DNA of 5,140 bases. Origin: Acidobacteriaceae bacterium. GTDB taxonomy: Bacteria > Acidobacteriota > Terriglobia > Terriglobales > Acidobacteriaceae. The stretch spans positions 1 to 5,140 of the forward strand of contig PMOF01000283.1 in assembly GCA_003162495.1 (NCBI GenBank), in the 5' to 3' direction. Made by a program: the position numbers and the translations under genes. The notes beneath the pieces are model-generated. The model was not told where the DNA came from and did no database searches. It worked only from the letters and a program-made list of their open reading frames with translations. Of the stretch, positions 4,971 through 5,140 are shown one piece after another (within the stretch, counting starts at the first letter, position 1; every line of letters begins with the position of its first letter).

Positions 4971-5140
4971 ATGTTCACCGGCATCATCGAACAAACCGGC
5001 ACATTGATCAGCTTGAAAGATACAGGCGGCGCGCGCCGCCTCACCGTCGAGGCGCCCAGATTAGCAGCGCAACTGCGCGAAGGCGATTCGCTTGCCGTTT
5101 CCGGCGTATGCCTGACTGCCCTCGACGTGAACCCAACCTA
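4971..5140 (+). CDS. ribE: Riboflavin synthase alpha chain, N-terminal part (3' truncated by window)
   Basis: Riboflavin synthase performs the last step of riboflavin formation, dismutating two molecules of 6,7-dimethyl-8-ribityllumazine into riboflavin and the RibD-type pyrimidine product. The visible 56 residues are the start of the first of the family's two beta-barrel lumazine-binding repeats. They begin with the hallmark MFTGIIEQTGTL and contain GDSLAVSGVCLTAL (residues 38-51), the conserved S-x-x-G-x-C-L-T segment. The ATG at 4971 is fixed by the invariant MFTGI start; GGAAG just upstream is a close-spaced Shine-Dalgarno. The gene is called ribC or ribE depending on species. It probably belongs with ribD functionally, but the antisense hydrolase gene separates them, so it needs its own promoter or read-through from ribD. 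No FMN riboswitch is recognisable in the short upstream gap. Confidence 0.95.
   Translation, partial: MFTGIIEQTGTLISLKDTGGARRLTVEAPRLAAQLREGDSLAVSGVCLTALDVNPT

Noticed and set aside
4884..4994. N-terminal extension of the hydrolase to an ATG at 4994
   Set aside because: The extension translates the GTCCCT repeats into low-complexity sequence (GTRDSGTRDCGT) and would overlap the riboflavin synthase start. The ATG at 4883 has a better ribosome binding site.

Overview
The window is GC-rich bacterial chromosome, about 60% G+C by eye. The [13 protein letters not shown] FtsY, the bifunctional RibD and the short GTCCCT tandem repeats between genes would fit an acidobacterium. That assignment is an impression from protein style and was not checked by any search.

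Layout. (1) 1-660 (+): the 3' two thirds of ftsY, the signal recognition particle receptor GTPase; its 5' end lies outside the window. (2) 718-2170 (-): two polytopic membrane protein genes in one apparent operon. The upstream gene is DUF4386-like (1448-2170) and the downstream gene is DUF2306-like (718-1383). (3) 2171-2220: a very AT-rich 50-bp divergent control region with a 25-bp inverted repeat. (4) 2221-2706 (+): a MarR-family regulator without cysteines, probably controlling the two membrane genes and itself. (5) 2731-2838 (+): a broken second copy of the ftsY 3' end. (6) 2840-4015 (+): ribD, starting 1 nt after that remnant's stop codon. (7) 3984-4883 (-): an alpha/beta hydrolase whose 3' end overlaps ribD. 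(8) 4971 to the window end (+): the start of the riboflavin synthase alpha-chain gene.

Main interpretation. The last 36 codons of ftsY (553-660) align without gaps to 2731-2838: 24 of 35 residues identical, about 69% at the nucleotide level, with most changes at third codon positions. The simplest reading is that ftsY and ribD were once adjacent. A regulated membrane-protein cassette (membrane genes plus marR) then entered at the ftsY 3' end and left a displaced second ftsY tail beside ribD. The divergence says the two tails come from different lineages and are not a recent tandem duplication.

A second unusual structure lies inside ribD. An insertion of about 17 residues, in frame, sits between the HAE and PCxxxxxxxxC zinc motifs of the deaminase domain. 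Its DNA forms a 12-bp stem-loop (3038-3072), which looks like a palindromic repeat element inserted into a protein-coding gene.

RibD and riboflavin synthase act in the same pathway (riboflavin, then FMN and FAD). FtsY works in membrane protein targeting and has no metabolic link to them. The hydrolase runs antisense between the two rib genes and has no evident pathway link.
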